Below are positions 26,457-40,200 of a stretch of 64,000 nt of DNA, piece after piece. Position 1 is the first letter of the stretch, and every line of letters starts with the position of its first letter. The stretch is taken from contig CAUVYP010000244.1 of the NCBI GenBank assembly GCA_963556195.1, forward strand, positions 2,294,001-2,358,000. The letters run 5' to 3'. The DNA is from Sepiola atlantica. Lineage: Eukaryota; Mollusca; Cephalopoda; Sepiida; Sepiolidae. A program made the position numbers and the translations under genes. The notes under the pieces are model-generated. The model saw only the letters and a program-made list of their open reading frames with translations, did no database searches and was not told the DNA's origin.

Positions 26457-27573
26457 TTAGCGCGTTTTAAAGTTGATATCGCTTTTGTTTATAATTTCCA
26501 CATTTATTCGAATTGTGCCACGAAACTTTGCAGACAGTCGCGGAGACACATTTTCTACTGAAGTACCAAGTTTCAGAAGTGCAGCTCTTGTACTGCCGGA
26601 GATATGTCGATACAAACTGAATACGCAAAAAATCAACAAAATTTAGCGCGTTTTAAAGTTGATATCGCTTTTGTTTATAACTTCCACATTCATTCGAATT
26701 GTGCAAGGAAACTTTGCAGACAGTCTCGAATAGGCCTTCTTTTACTGAAGTACCAAGTTTCAGAAGTGCAGCTCTTGTACTGCCGGAGATATGTCGATAC
26801 AAACTGAATACGCAAATCATCAACAAAATTTAGCGCGTTTTAATGTTGATATCGCTTTTGTTTATAACTTCCACATTTATTCGAATTGTGCAACGAAACT
26901 TTGCAGACAGTCTCAAATAGGCTTTTTCTACTGAAGTACCAAGTTTCAGAAGTGCAGCTCTTGTACTGCCGGAGATATGTCGATACAAACTGAATACGCA
27001 AAACATCAACAAAATTTAGCGCGTTTTAATGTTGATATCGCTTTTGTTTATAACTTCCACATTTATTCGAATTGTGCAACGAAACTTTGCAGACAGTCTC
27101 AAATAGGCCTTTTCTACTGAAGTACCAAGTTTCAGAAGTGGCGCTTTTGTACTGCCGGAGATATGTCGATACAAACTGAATACGCAAAACATCTACAAAA
27201 TTTAGCGCGTTTTAAAGTTGATATCGCTTTTGTTTATAACTTTCACATTTATTCGAATTGTGCCACGAAACTTTGCAGACAGTCGCGGAGACACATGTTC
27301 TACTGAAGTACCAAGTTTCAGAAGTGCAGCTCTTGTACTGCCGGAGATATGTCGATACAAACTGAATACGTAAAACATCAACAAAATTTAGCGCGTTTTA
27401 ATGTTGATATCGCTTTTGTTTATAACTTCCACATTTATTCGAATTGTGCAACGAAACTTTGCAGACAGTCTCAAATAGGCCTTTTCTACTGAAGTACCAA
27501 GTTTCAGAAGTGCAGCTCTTGTACTGCCGGAGATATTTCGATACCAACTGAATACGTAAAACATCAACAAAAT
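26457..27573. repeat. 7-mer HOR, copy 2, lacking one monomer (1117 bp)
   Basis: Follows copy 1 with GGCTTTTTCTAC, GAAGTGGCGC and CATCTACAAAATT in the same order, but the R monomer corresponding to 25899-26084 is missing: CATCTACAAAATT (27190) runs straight into the ATAACTTTCAC monomer. This is a clean one-monomer deletion that broke one instance of the linked dimer. Confidence 0.8.
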
Positions 27574-29806
27574 TTAGCGCGTTTTAAAGTTGATATCGCT
27601 TTTGTTTATAATTTCCACATTTATTCGAATTGTGCCACGAAACTTTGCAGACAGTCGCGGAGACACATGTTCTACTGAAGTACCAAGTTTCAGAAGTGCA
27701 GCTCTTGTACTGCCGGAGATATGTCGATACAAACTGAATACGCAAAAAATCAACAAAATTTAGCGCGTTTTAAAGTTGATATCGCTTTTGTTTATAACTT
27801 CCACATTTATTCGAATTGTGCAACGAAACTTTGAAGACAGTCTCGAATAGGCCTTCTTTTACTGAAGTACCAAGTTTCAGAAGTGCAGCTCTTGTACTGC
27901 CGGAGATATGTCGATATAAACTGAATACGCAAATCATCAACAAAATTTAGCGCGTTTTAATGTTGATATCGCTTTTGTTTATAACTTCCACATTTATTCG
28001 AATTGTGCAACGAAACTTTGCAGACAGTCGCGGAGACACATGTTCTACTGAAGTACCAAGTTTCAGAAGTGCAGCTCTTGTACTGCCGGAGATATGTCGA
28101 TACAAACTGAATACGCAAAACATCAACAAAATTTAGCGCGTTTTAATGTTAATATCGCTTTTGTTTATAACTTCCACATTTATTCGAATTGTGCAACGAA
28201 ACTTTGCAGACAGTCGCGGAGACACATGTTCTACTGAAGTGCCAAGTTTCAGAAGTGCAGCTCTTGTACTGCCGGAGATATGTCGATACAAACTGAATAC
28301 GCAAAACATCAACAAAAGTTAGCGCGTTTTAATGTTGATATCGCTTTTGTTTATAACTTCCACATGTATTCGAATTGTGCAACGAAACTTTGCAGACAGC
28401 CGCGGAGACACATGTTCTACTGAAGTACCAAGTTTCAGAAGTGCAGCTCTTGTACTGCCGGAGATATGTCGATACAAACTGAATACGCAAAACATCAACA
28501 AAATTTAGCGCGTTTTAAAGTTGATATCGCTTTTGTTTATAACTTCCACATTTATTCGAATTGTGCAACCAAACTTTGCAGACAGTCTCGAATAGGCCTT
28601 TTCTACTGAAGTACCAGGTTTCAGAAGTGCAGCTCTTGTACTGCCGGAGATATGTCGATACAAACTGAATACGCAAAACATTTACAAAATTTAGCGCGTT
28701 TTAAAGTTGGTATCGCTTTTGTTTATAACCTCCACATTTATTCGAATTGTGCAACGAAACTTTGCAGACAGTCTCGAATAGGCCTTCTCTACTGAAGTAC
28801 CAAGTTTCAAAAGTGCAGCTCTTGTACTGCTGGAGATATGTCGATACAAACTGAATACGTAAAACATCAACAAAATTTAGCGCGTTTTAATGTTGATATC
28901 GCTTTTGTTTATAACTTCCACATTTATTCGAATTGTGCAACGAAACTTTGCAGACAGTCTCAAATAGGCTTTTTCTACTGAAGTACCAAGTTTCAGAAGT
29001 GCAGCTCTTGTACTGCCGGAGATATGTCGATACAAACTGAATACGCAAAACATCAACAAAATATGGCGCGTTTTAATATTGATATCGCTTTTGTTTATAA
29101 CTTCCACATTTATTCGAATTGTGCAACGAAACTTTGCAGACAGTCTCAAATAGGCCTTTTCTACTGAAGTACCAAGTTTCAGAAGTGCAGCTCTTGTACT
29201 GCCGGAGATATGTCGATACAAACTGAATACGCAAAACATCAACAAAATTTAGCGCGTTTTAAAGTTGATATCGCTTTTGTTTATAACTTCCACATTTATT
29301 CGAATTGTGCAACGAAACTTTGCAGACAGTCTCGAATAGGCCTCCTCTACTGGAGTACTAAGTTTCAGAAGTGCAGCTCTTGTACTGCCGGAGATATGTC
29401 GATACAAACTGAATACGCAAAACATCAACAAAATTAAGCGCGTTTTTAAGTTGATATCGCTTTTGTTTATAACTTTCACATTTATTCGAATTGTGCCACG
29501 AAACTTTGCAGACAGTCGCGGAGACACATTTTCTACTGAAGTACCAAGTTTAAGAAGTGCAGCTCTTGTACTGCCGGAGATATGTCGATACAAACTGAAT
29601 ACGCAAAACATCAACAAAATTTAGCGCGTTTTAAAGTTGATATCGCTTTTGTTTATAACTTCCACATTTATTCGAATTGTGCAACGAAACTTTGCAGACA
29701 GTCTCAAATAGGCCTTTTCTACTGAAGTACCAAGTTTCAGAAGTGCAGCTCTTGTACTGCCGGAGATATTTCGATACCAACTGAATACGTAAAACATCAA
29801 CAAAAT
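27574..29806. repeat. 12-mer HOR (2233 bp), copy 1
   Basis: Twelve monomers including one of 187 bp (27857). Against the copy at +2233 bp I see only four substitutions: GAAGTGCC (28237), TACTGCTGG (28825), TTTAATATTG (29065) and GTTTAAGAAG (29549). Shared private marks include CTTTGAAGACAG (27829), ACAGCCGCGG (28395), CAACCAAAC (28566), CATTTACAAAATT (28678) and AATATGGCGCG (29060). Confidence 0.87.
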
Positions 29807-32039
29807 TTAGCGCGTTTTAAAGTTGATATCGCTTTTGTTTATAATTTCCACATTTATTCGAATTGTGCCACGAAACTTTGCAGACAGTCGCGGAGACACA
29901 TGTTCTACTGAAGTACCAAGTTTCAGAAGTGCAGCTCTTGTACTGCCGGAGATATGTCGATACAAACTGAATACGCAAAAAATCAACAAAATTTAGCGCG
30001 TTTTAAAGTTGATATCGCTTTTGTTTATAACTTCCACATTTATTCGAATTGTGCAACGAAACTTTGAAGACAGTCTCGAATAGGCCTTCTTTTACTGAAG
30101 TACCAAGTTTCAGAAGTGCAGCTCTTGTACTGCCGGAGATATGTCGATATAAACTGAATACGCAAATCATCAACAAAATTTAGCGCGTTTTAATGTTGAT
30201 ATCGCTTTTGTTTATAACTTCCACATTTATTCGAATTGTGCAACGAAACTTTGCAGACAGTCGCGGAGACACATGTTCTACTGAAGTACCAAGTTTCAGA
30301 AGTGCAGCTCTTGTACTGCCGGAGATATGTCGATACAAACTGAATACGCAAAACATCAACAAAATTTAGCGCGTTTTAATGTTAATATCGCTTTTGTTTA
30401 TAACTTCCACATTTATTCGAATTGTGCAACGAAACTTTGCAGACAGTCGCGGAGACACATGTTCTACTGAAGTACCAAGTTTCAGAAGTGCAGCTCTTGT
30501 ACTGCCGGAGATATGTCGATACAAACTGAATACGCAAAACATCAACAAAAGTTAGCGCGTTTTAATGTTGATATCGCTTTTGTTTATAACTTCCACATGT
30601 ATTCGAATTGTGCAACGAAACTTTGCAGACAGCCGCGGAGACACATGTTCTACTGAAGTACCAAGTTTCAGAAGTGCAGCTCTTGTACTGCCGGAGATAT
30701 GTCGATACAAACTGAATACGCAAAACATCAACAAAATTTAGCGCGTTTTAAAGTTGATATCGCTTTTGTTTATAACTTCCACATTTATTCGAATTGTGCA
30801 ACCAAACTTTGCAGACAGTCTCGAATAGGCCTTTTCTACTGAAGTACCAGGTTTCAGAAGTGCAGCTCTTGTACTGCCGGAGATATGTCGATACAAACTG
30901 AATACGCAAAACATTTACAAAATTTAGCGCGTTTTAAAGTTGGTATCGCTTTTGTTTATAACCTCCACATTTATTCGAATTGTGCAACGAAACTTTGCAG
31001 ACAGTCTCGAATAGGCCTTCTCTACTGAAGTACCAAGTTTCAAAAGTGCAGCTCTTGTACTGCCGGAGATATGTCGATACAAACTGAATACGTAAAACAT
31101 CAACAAAATTTAGCGCGTTTTAATGTTGATATCGCTTTTGTTTATAACTTCCACATTTATTCGAATTGTGCAACGAAACTTTGCAGACAGTCTCAAATAG
31201 GCTTTTTCTACTGAAGTACCAAGTTTCAGAAGTGCAGCTCTTGTACTGCCGGAGATATGTCGATACAAACTGAATACGCAAAACATCAACAAAATATGGC
31301 GCGTTTTAATGTTGATATCGCTTTTGTTTATAACTTCCACATTTATTCGAATTGTGCAACGAAACTTTGCAGACAGTCTCAAATAGGCCTTTTCTACTGA
31401 AGTACCAAGTTTCAGAAGTGCAGCTCTTGTACTGCCGGAGATATGTCGATACAAACTGAATACGCAAAACATCAACAAAATTTAGCGCGTTTTAAAGTTG
31501 ATATCGCTTTTGTTTATAACTTCCACATTTATTCGAATTGTGCAACGAAACTTTGCAGACAGTCTCGAATAGGCCTCCTCTACTGGAGTACTAAGTTTCA
31601 GAAGTGCAGCTCTTGTACTGCCGGAGATATGTCGATACAAACTGAATACGCAAAACATCAACAAAATTAAGCGCGTTTTTAAGTTGATATCGCTTTTGTT
31701 TATAACTTTCACATTTATTCGAATTGTGCCACGAAACTTTGCAGACAGTCGCGGAGACACATTTTCTACTGAAGTACCAAGTTTCAGAAGTGCAGCTCTT
31801 GTACTGCCGGAGATATGTCGATACAAACTGAATACGCAAAACATCAACAAAATTTAGCGCGTTTTAAAGTTGATATCGCTTTTGTTTATAACTTCCACAT
31901 TTATTCGAATTGTGCAACCAAACTTTGCAGACAGTCTCGAATAGGCCTTTTCTACTGAAGTACCAGGTTTCAGAAGTGCAGCTCTTGTACTGCCGGAGAT
32001 ATGTCGATACAAACTGAATACGCAAAACATTAACAAAAT
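29807..32039. repeat. 12-mer HOR (2233 bp), copy 2
   Basis: Tandem copy with the same private marks at +2233 bp. The final monomer (31854) does not match that of copy 1 (29621) but resembles the one at 30738, so the crossover that ended the duplication lies between about 31790 and 31920. Confidence 0.86.
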
Positions 32040-33341
32040 TTAGCGCGTTTTAAAGTTGGTATCGCTTTTGTTTATAACCTCCACATTTATTCGAATTGTG
32101 CCACGAAACTTTGCAGACAGTCTCGAATAGGCCTTCTCTACTGAAGTACCAAATTTCAAAAGTGCAGCTCTTGTACTGCCGGAGATATGTCGATACAAAC
32201 TGAATACGTAAAACATCAACAAAATTTAGCGCGTTTTAATGTTGATATCGCTTTTGTTTATAACTTCCACATTTATTCGAATTGTGCAACGAAACTTTGC
32301 AGACAGTCTCAAATAGGCCTTTTCTACTGAAGTACCAAGTTTCAGAAGTGCAGCTCTTGTACTGCCGGAGATATGTCGATACAAACTGAATACGCAAAAC
32401 ATCAACAAAATTTAGCGCGTTTTAATGTTGATATCGCTTTTGTTTATAACTTCCACATTTATTCGAATTGTGCAACGAAACTTTGCAGACAGTCTCAAAT
32501 AGGCCTTTTCTACTGAAGTACCAAGTTTCAGAAGTGCAGCTCTTGTACTGCCAGAGATATGTCGATACAAACTGAATACGCAAAACATCAACAAAATTTA
32601 GCGCGTTTTAAAGTTGATATCGCTTTTGTTTATAACTTCCACATTTATTCGAATTGTGCAACGAAACTTTGCAGACAGTCTCGAATAGGCCTCCTCTACT
32701 GGAGTACTAAGTTTCAGAAGTGCAGCTCTTGTACTGCCGGAGATATGTCGATACAAACTGAATACGCAAAACATCAACAAAATTAAGCGCGTTTTTAAGT
32801 TGATATCGCTTTTGTTTATAACTTTCACATTTATTCGAATTGTGCCACGAAACTTTGCAGACAGTCGCGGAGACACATTTTCTACTGAAGTACCAAGTTT
32901 CAGAAGTGCAGCTCTTGTACTGCCGGAGATATGTCGATACAAACTGAATACGTAAAACATCAACAAAATTTAGCGCGTTTTAATGTTGATATCGCTTTTG
33001 TTTATAACTTCCACATTTATTCGAATTGTGCAACGAAACTTTGCAGACAGTCTCAAATAGGCCTTTTCTACTGAAGTACCAAGTTTCAGAAGTGCAGCTC
33101 TTGTACTGCCGGAGATATTTCGATACCAACTGAATACGTAAAACATCAACAAAATTTAGCGCGTTTTAAAGTTGATATCGCTTTTGTTTATAATTTCCAC
33201 ATTTATTCGAATTGTGCCACGAAACTTTGCAGACAGTCGCGGAGACACATGTTCTACTGAAGTACCAAGTTTCAGAAGTGCAGCTCTTGTACTGCCGGAG
33301 ATATGTCGATACAAACTGAATACGCAAATCATCAACAAAAT
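32040..33341. repeat. Domain 5b: short mosaic between the 12-mer and the 21-mer
   Basis: Seven monomers assembled from pieces found on either side: GTTGGTATCGC (32056) from the 12-mer, the linked dimer (32598-32969), and the ATATTTCGATACCAACTG haplotype (33115). One R monomer at 32040 carries GTGCCACG, a base otherwise typical of H monomers. Confidence 0.65.
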
Positions 33342-36300
33342 TTAGCGCGTTTTAATGTTGATATCGCTTTTGTTTATAACTTCCACATTTATTCGAATTG
33401 TGCAACGAAACTTTGCAGACAGTCTCAAATAGGCCTTTTCTACTGAAGTACCAAGTTTCAGAAGTGCAGCTCTTGTACTGCCGGAGATATGTCGATACAA
33501 ACTGAATACGCAAAACATCAACAAAATTTAGCGCGTTTTAAAGTTGATATCGCTTTTGTTTATAACTTCCACATTTATTCGAATTGTGCAACGAAACTTT
33601 GCAGACAGTCTCGAATAGGCCTCCTCTACTGGAGTACTAAGTTTCAGAAGTGCAGCTCTTGTACTGCCGGAGATATGTCGATACAAACTGAATACGCAAA
33701 ACATCAACAAAATTAAGCGCGTTTTTAAGTTGATATCGCTTTTGTTTATAACTTTCACATTTATTCGAATTGTGCCACGAAACTTTGCAGACAGTCGCGG
33801 AGACACATTTTCTACTGAAGTACCAAGTTTCAGAAGTGCAGCTCTTGTACTGCCGGAGATATGTCGATACAAACTGAATACGCAAAACATCAACAAAATT
33901 TAGCGCGTTTTAATGTTAATATCGCTTTTGTTTATAACTTCCACATTTATTCGAATTGTGCAACGAAACTTTGCAGACAGTCGCGGAGACACATGTTCTA
34001 CTGAAGTACCAAGTTTCAGAAGTGCAGCTCTTGTACTGCCGGAGATATGTCGATACAAACTGAATACGCAAAACATCAACAAAAGTTAGCGCGTTTTAAT
34101 GTTGATATCGCTTTTGTTTATAACTTCCACATGTATTCGAATTGTGCAACGAAACTTTGCAGACAGTCGCGGAGACACATGTTCTACTGAAGTACCAAGT
34201 TTCAGAAGTGCAGCTCTTGTACTGCCGGAGATATGTCGATACAAACTGAATACGCAAAACATCAACAAAATTTAGCGCGTTTTAAAGTTGATATCGCTTT
34301 TGTTTATAACTTCCACATTTATTCGAATTGTGCAACGAAACTTTGCAGACAGTCTCGAATAGGCCTTTTCTACTGAAGTACCAGGTTTCAGAAGTGCAGC
34401 TCTTGTACTGCCGGAGATATGTCGATACAAACTGAATACGCAAAACATTAACAAAATTTAGCGCGTTTTAAAGTTGATATCGCTTTTGTTTATAACCTCC
34501 ACATTTATTCGAATTGTGCAACGAAACTTTGCAGACAGTCTCGAATAGGCCTTCTCTACTGAAGTACCAAGTTTCAAAAGTGCAGCTCTTGTACTGCCGG
34601 AGATATGTCGATACAAACTGAATACGTAAAACATCAACAAAATTTAGCGCGTTTCAATGTTGATATCGCTTTTGTTTATAACTTCCACATTTATTCGAAT
34701 TGTGCAACGAAACTTTGCAGACAGTCTCAAATAGGCCTTTTCTACTGAAGTACCAAGTTTCAGAAGTGCAGCTCTTGTACTGCCGGAGATATGTCGATAC
34801 AAACTGAATACGTAAAACATCAACAAAATTTAGCGCGTTTTAAAGTTGATACCGCTTTTGTTTATAATTTCCACATTTATTCGAATTGTGCCACGAAACT
34901 TTGCAGACAGTCGCGGAGACACATGTTCTACTGAAGTACCAAGTTTCAGAAGTGCAGCTCTTGTACTGCCGGAGATATGTCGATACAAACTGAATACGCA
35001 AAAAATCAACAAAATTTAGCGCGTTTTAAAGTTGATATCGCTTTTGTTTATAACTTCCACATTCATTCGAATTGTGCAAGGAAACTTTGCAGACAGTCTC
35101 GAATAGGCCTTCTTTTACTGAAGTACCAAGTTTCAGAAGTGCAGCTCTTGTACTGCCGGAGATATGTCGATACAAACTGAATACGCAAATCATCAACAAA
35201 ATTTAGCGCGTTTTAATGTTGATATCGCTTTTGTTTATAACTTCCACATTTATTCGAATTGTGCAACGAAACTTTGCAGACAGTCGCGGAGACACATGTT
35301 CTACTGAAGTACCAAGTTTCAGAAGTGCAGCTCTTGTACTGCCGGAGATATGTCGATACAAACTGAATACGCAAAAAATCAACAAAATTTAGCGCGTTTT
35401 AAAGTTGATATCGCTTTTGTTTATAACTTCCACATTTATTCGAATTGTGCAACGAAACTTTGCAGACAGTCTCGAATAGGCCTTCTTTTACTGAAGTACC
35501 AAGTTTCAGAAGTGCAGCTCTTGTACTGCCGGAGATATGTCGATATAAACTGAATACGCAAATCATCAACAAAATTTAGCGCGTTTTAATGTTGATATCG
35601 CTTTTGTTTATAACTTCCACATTTATTCGAATTGTGCAACGAAACTTTGCAGACAGTCTCAAATAGGCCTTTTCTACTGAAGTACCAAGTTTCAGAAGTG
35701 CAGCTCTTGTACTGCCGGAGATATGTCGATACAAACTGAATACGCAAAACATCAACAAAATTTAGCGCGTTTTAAAGTTGATATCGCTTTTGTTTATAAC
35801 TTCCACATTTATTCGAATTGTGCAACGAAACTTTGCAGACAGTCTCGAATAGGCCTTCTTTTACTGAAGTACCAAGTTTCAGAAGTGCAGCTCTTGTACT
35901 GCCGGAGATATGTCGATACAAACTGAATACGCAAAACATCAACAAAATTTAGCGCGTTTTAAAGTTGATATCGCTTTTGTTTATAACTTCCACATTTATT
36001 CGAATTGTGCAACGAAACTTTGCAGACAGTCGCGGAGACACATGTTTTACTGAAGTACCAAGTTTCAGAAGTGCAGCTCTTGTACTGCCGGAGATATGTC
36101 GATACAAACTGAATACGCAAAACATCAACAAAATTTAGCGCGTTTTAATGTTAATATCGCTTTTGTTTATAACTTCCACATTTATTCGAATTGTGCAACG
36201 AAACTTTGCAGACAGTCGCGGAGACACATGTTCTACTGAAGTACCAAGTTTCAGAAGTGCAGCTCTTGTACTGCCGGAGATATGTCGATACAAACTGAAT

Positions 36301-37251
36301 ACGCAAAACATCAACAAAAGTTAGCGCGTTTTAATGTTGATATCGCTTTTGTTTATAACTTCCACATGTATTCGAATTGTGCAACGAAACTTTGCAGACA
36401 GTCGCGGAGACACATGTTCTACTGAAGTACCAAGTTTCAGAAGTGCAGCTCTTGTACTGCCGGAGATATGTCGATACAAACTGAATACGCAAAACATCAA
36501 CAAAATTTAGCGCGTTTTAAAGTTGATATCGCTTTTGTTTATAACTTCCACATTTATTCGAATTGTGCAACGAAACTTTGCAGACAGTCTCGAATAGGCC
36601 TTCTCTACTGAAGTACCAAGTTTCAGAAGTGCAGCTCTTGTACTGCCGGAGATATGTCGATACAAACTGAATACGTAAAACATCAACAAAATTTAGCGCG
36701 TTTTAATGTTGATATCGCTTTTGTTTATAACTTCCACATTTATTCGAATTGTGCAACGAAACTTTGCAGACAGTCTCAAATAGGCCTTTTCTACTAGAGT
36801 ACCAAGTTTCAGAAGTGCAGCTCTTGTACTGCCAGAGATATGTCGATACAAACTGAATACGTAAAACATCAACAAAATTTAGCGCGTTTTAAAGTTGATA
36901 TCGCTTTTGTTTATAATTTCCACATTTATTCGAATTGTGCCACGAAACTTTGCAGACAGTCGCGGAGACACATGTTCTACTGAAGTACCAAGGTTCAGAA
37001 GTGCAGCTCTTGTACTGCCGGAGATATGTCGATACAAACTGAATACGCAAAAAATCAACAAAATTTAGCGCGTTTTAAAGTTGATATCGCTTTTGTTTAT
37101 AACTTCCACATTCATTCGAATTGTGCAACGAAACTTTGCAGACAGTCTCGAATAGGCCTTCTTTTACTGAAGTACCAAGTTTCAGAAGTGCAGCTCTTGT
37201 ACTACCGGAGATATGTCGATACAAACTGAATACGCAAATCATCAACAAAAT
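33342..37251. repeat. 21-mer HOR (3910 bp), copy 1
   Basis: Twenty-one monomers, four of them 187 bp (35113, 35486, 35859, 37162), which explains 21 x 186 + 4. Three of these are spaced exactly 373 bp apart, so the middle of the unit is itself a short dimeric array. Marks shared with the next copy include GCGTTTCAATG (34651), GTTGATACCGC (34847), ACATGTTTTACTG (36041) and CTACTAGAG (36790). Confidence 0.87.
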
Positions 37252-40200
37252 TTAGCGCGTTTTCATGTTGATATCGCTTTTGTTTATAACTTCCACATTT
37301 ATTCGAATTGTGCAACGAAACTTTGCAGACAGTCTCAAATAGGCCTTTTCTACTGAAGTACCAAGTTTCAGAAGTGCAGCTCTTGTACTGCCGGAGATAT
37401 GTCGATACAAACTGAATACGCAAAACATCAACAAAATTTAGCGCGTTTTAAAGTTGATATCGCTTTTGTTTATAACTTCCACATTTATTCGAATTGTGCA
37501 ACGAAACTTTGCAGACAGTCTCGAATAGGCCTCCTCTACTGGAGTACTAAGTTTCAGAAGTGCAGCTCTTGTACTGCCGGAGATATGTCGATACAAACTG
37601 AATACGCAAAACATCAACAAAATTAAGCGCGTTTTTAAGTTGATATCGCTTTTGTTTATAACTTTCACATTTATTCGAATTGTGCCACGAAACTTTGCAG
37701 ACAGTCGCGGAGACACATTTTCTACTGAAGTACCAAGTTTCAGAAGTGCAGCTCTTGTACTGCCGGAGATATGTCGATACAAACTGAATACGCAAAACAT
37801 CAACAAAATTTAGCGCGTTTTAATGTTAATATCGCTTTTGTTTATAACTTCCACATTTATTCGAATTGTGCAACGAAACTTTGCAGACAGTCGCGGAGAC
37901 ACATGTTCTACTGAAGTACCAAGTTTCAGAAGTGCAGCTCTTGTACTGCCGGAGATATGTCGATACAAACTGAATACGCAAAACATCAACAAAAGTTAGC
38001 GCGTTTTAATGTTGATATCGCTTTTGTTTATAACTTCCACATGTATTCGAATTGTGCAACGAAACTTTGCAGACAGTCGCGGAGACACATGTTCTACTGA
38101 AGTACCAAGTTTCAGAAGTGCAGCTCTTGTACTGCCGGAGATATGTCGATACAAACTGAATACGCAAAACATCAACAAAATTTAGCGCGTTTTAAAGTTG
38201 ATATCGCTTTTGTTTATAACTTCCACATTTATTCGAATTGTGCAACGAAACTTTGCAGACAGTCTCGAAAAGGCCTTTTCTACTGAAGTACCAGGTTTCA
38301 GAAGTGCAGCTCTTGTACTGCCGGAGATATGTCGATACAAACTGAATACGCAAAACATTAACAAAATTTAGCGCGTTTTAAAGTTGATATCGCTTTTGTT
38401 TATAACCTCCACATTTATTCGAATTGTGCAACGAAACTTTGCAGACAGTCTCGAATAGGCCTTCTCTACTGAAGTACCAAGTTTCAAAAGTGCAGCTCTT
38501 GTACTGCCGGAGATATGTCGATACAAACTGAATACGTAAAACATCAACAAAATTTAGCGCGTTTCAATGTTGATATCGCTTTTGTTTATAACTTCCACAT
38601 TTATTCGAATTGTGCAACGAAACTTTGCAGACAGTCTCAAATAGGCCTTTTCTACTGAAGTACCAAGTTTCAGAAGTGCAGCTCTTGTACTGCCGGAGAT
38701 ATGTCGATACAAACTGAATACGTAAAACATCAACAAAATTTAGCGCGTTTTAAAGTTGATACCGCTTTTGTTTATAATTTCCACATTTATTCGAATTGTG
38801 CCACGAAACTTTGCAGACAGTCGCGGAGACACATGTTCTACTGAAGTACCAAGTTTCAGAAGTGCAGCTCTTGTACTGCCGGAGATATGTCGATACAAAC
38901 TGAATACGCAAAAAATCAACAAAATTTAGCGCGTTTTAAAGTTGATATCGCTTTTGTTTATAACTTCCACATTCATTCGAATTGTGCAAGGAAACTTTGC
39001 AGACAGTCTCGAATAGGCCTTCTTTTACTGAAGTACCAAGTTTCAGAAGTGCAGCTCTTGTACTGCCGGAGATATGTCGATACAAACTGAATACGCAAAT
39101 CATCAACAAAATTTAGCGCGTTTTAATGTTGATATCGCTTTTGTTTATAACTTCCACATTTATTCGAATTGTGCAACGAAACTTTGCAGACAGTCGCGGA
39201 GACACATGTCCTACCGAAGTACCAAGTTTCAGAAGTGCAGCTCTTGTAATGCCGGAGATATGTCGATACAAACTGAATACGCAAAAAATCAACAAAATTT
39301 AGCGCGTTTTAAAGTTGATATCGCTTTTGTTTATAACTTCCACATTTATTCGAATTGTGCAACGAAACTTTGCAGACAGTCTCGAATAGGCCTTCTTTTA
39401 CTGAAGTACCAAGTTTCAGAAGTGCAGCTCTTGTACTGCCGGAGATATGTCGATATAAACTGAATACGCAAATCATCAACAAAATTTAGCGCGTTTTAAT
39501 GTTGATATCGCTTTTGTTTATAACTTCCACATTTATTCGAATTGTGCAACGAAACTTTGCAGACAGTCTCAAATAGGCCTTTTCTACTGAAGTACCAAGT
39601 TTCAGAAGTGCAGCTCTTGTACTGCCGGAGATATGTCGATACAAACTGAATACGCAAAACATCAACAAAATTTAGCGCGTTTTAAAGTTGATATCGCTTT
39701 TGTTTATAACTTCCACATTTATTCGAATTGTGCAACGAAACTTTGCAGACAGTCTCGAATAGGCCTTCTTTTACTGAAGTACCAAGTTTCAGAAGTGCAG
39801 CTCTTGTACTGCCGGAGATATGTCGATACAAACTGAATACGCAAAACATCAACAAAATTTAGCGCGTTTTAAAGTTGATATCGCTTTTGTTTATAACTTC
39901 CACATTTATTCGAATTGTGCAACGAAACTTTGCAGACAGTCGCGGAGACACATGTTTTACTGAAGTACCAAGTTTCAGAAGTGCAGCTCTTGTACTGCCG
40001 GAGATATGTCGATACAAACTGAATACGCAAAACATCAACAAAATTTAGCGCGTTTTAATGTTAATATCGCTTTTGTTTATAACTTCCACATTTATTCGAA
40101 TTGTGCAACGAAACTTTGCAGACAGTCGCGGAGACACATGTTCTACTGAAGTACCAAGTTTCAGAAGTGCAGCTCTTGTACTGCCGGAGATATGTCGATA

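Noticed and set aside
28877..29245. 122-codon minus-strand frames spanning two monomers (for example 18085, 25899, 28877, 29249, 31110, 41720, 58274, 60693)
   Set aside because: They result from single substitutions in the one in-frame TAA (AATTAAGCGCG, ATATGGCGCG, TTGACCGCG, TTTTGCGCG). Several are copies of one event by HOR duplication. There is no sign of selection for a longer protein.
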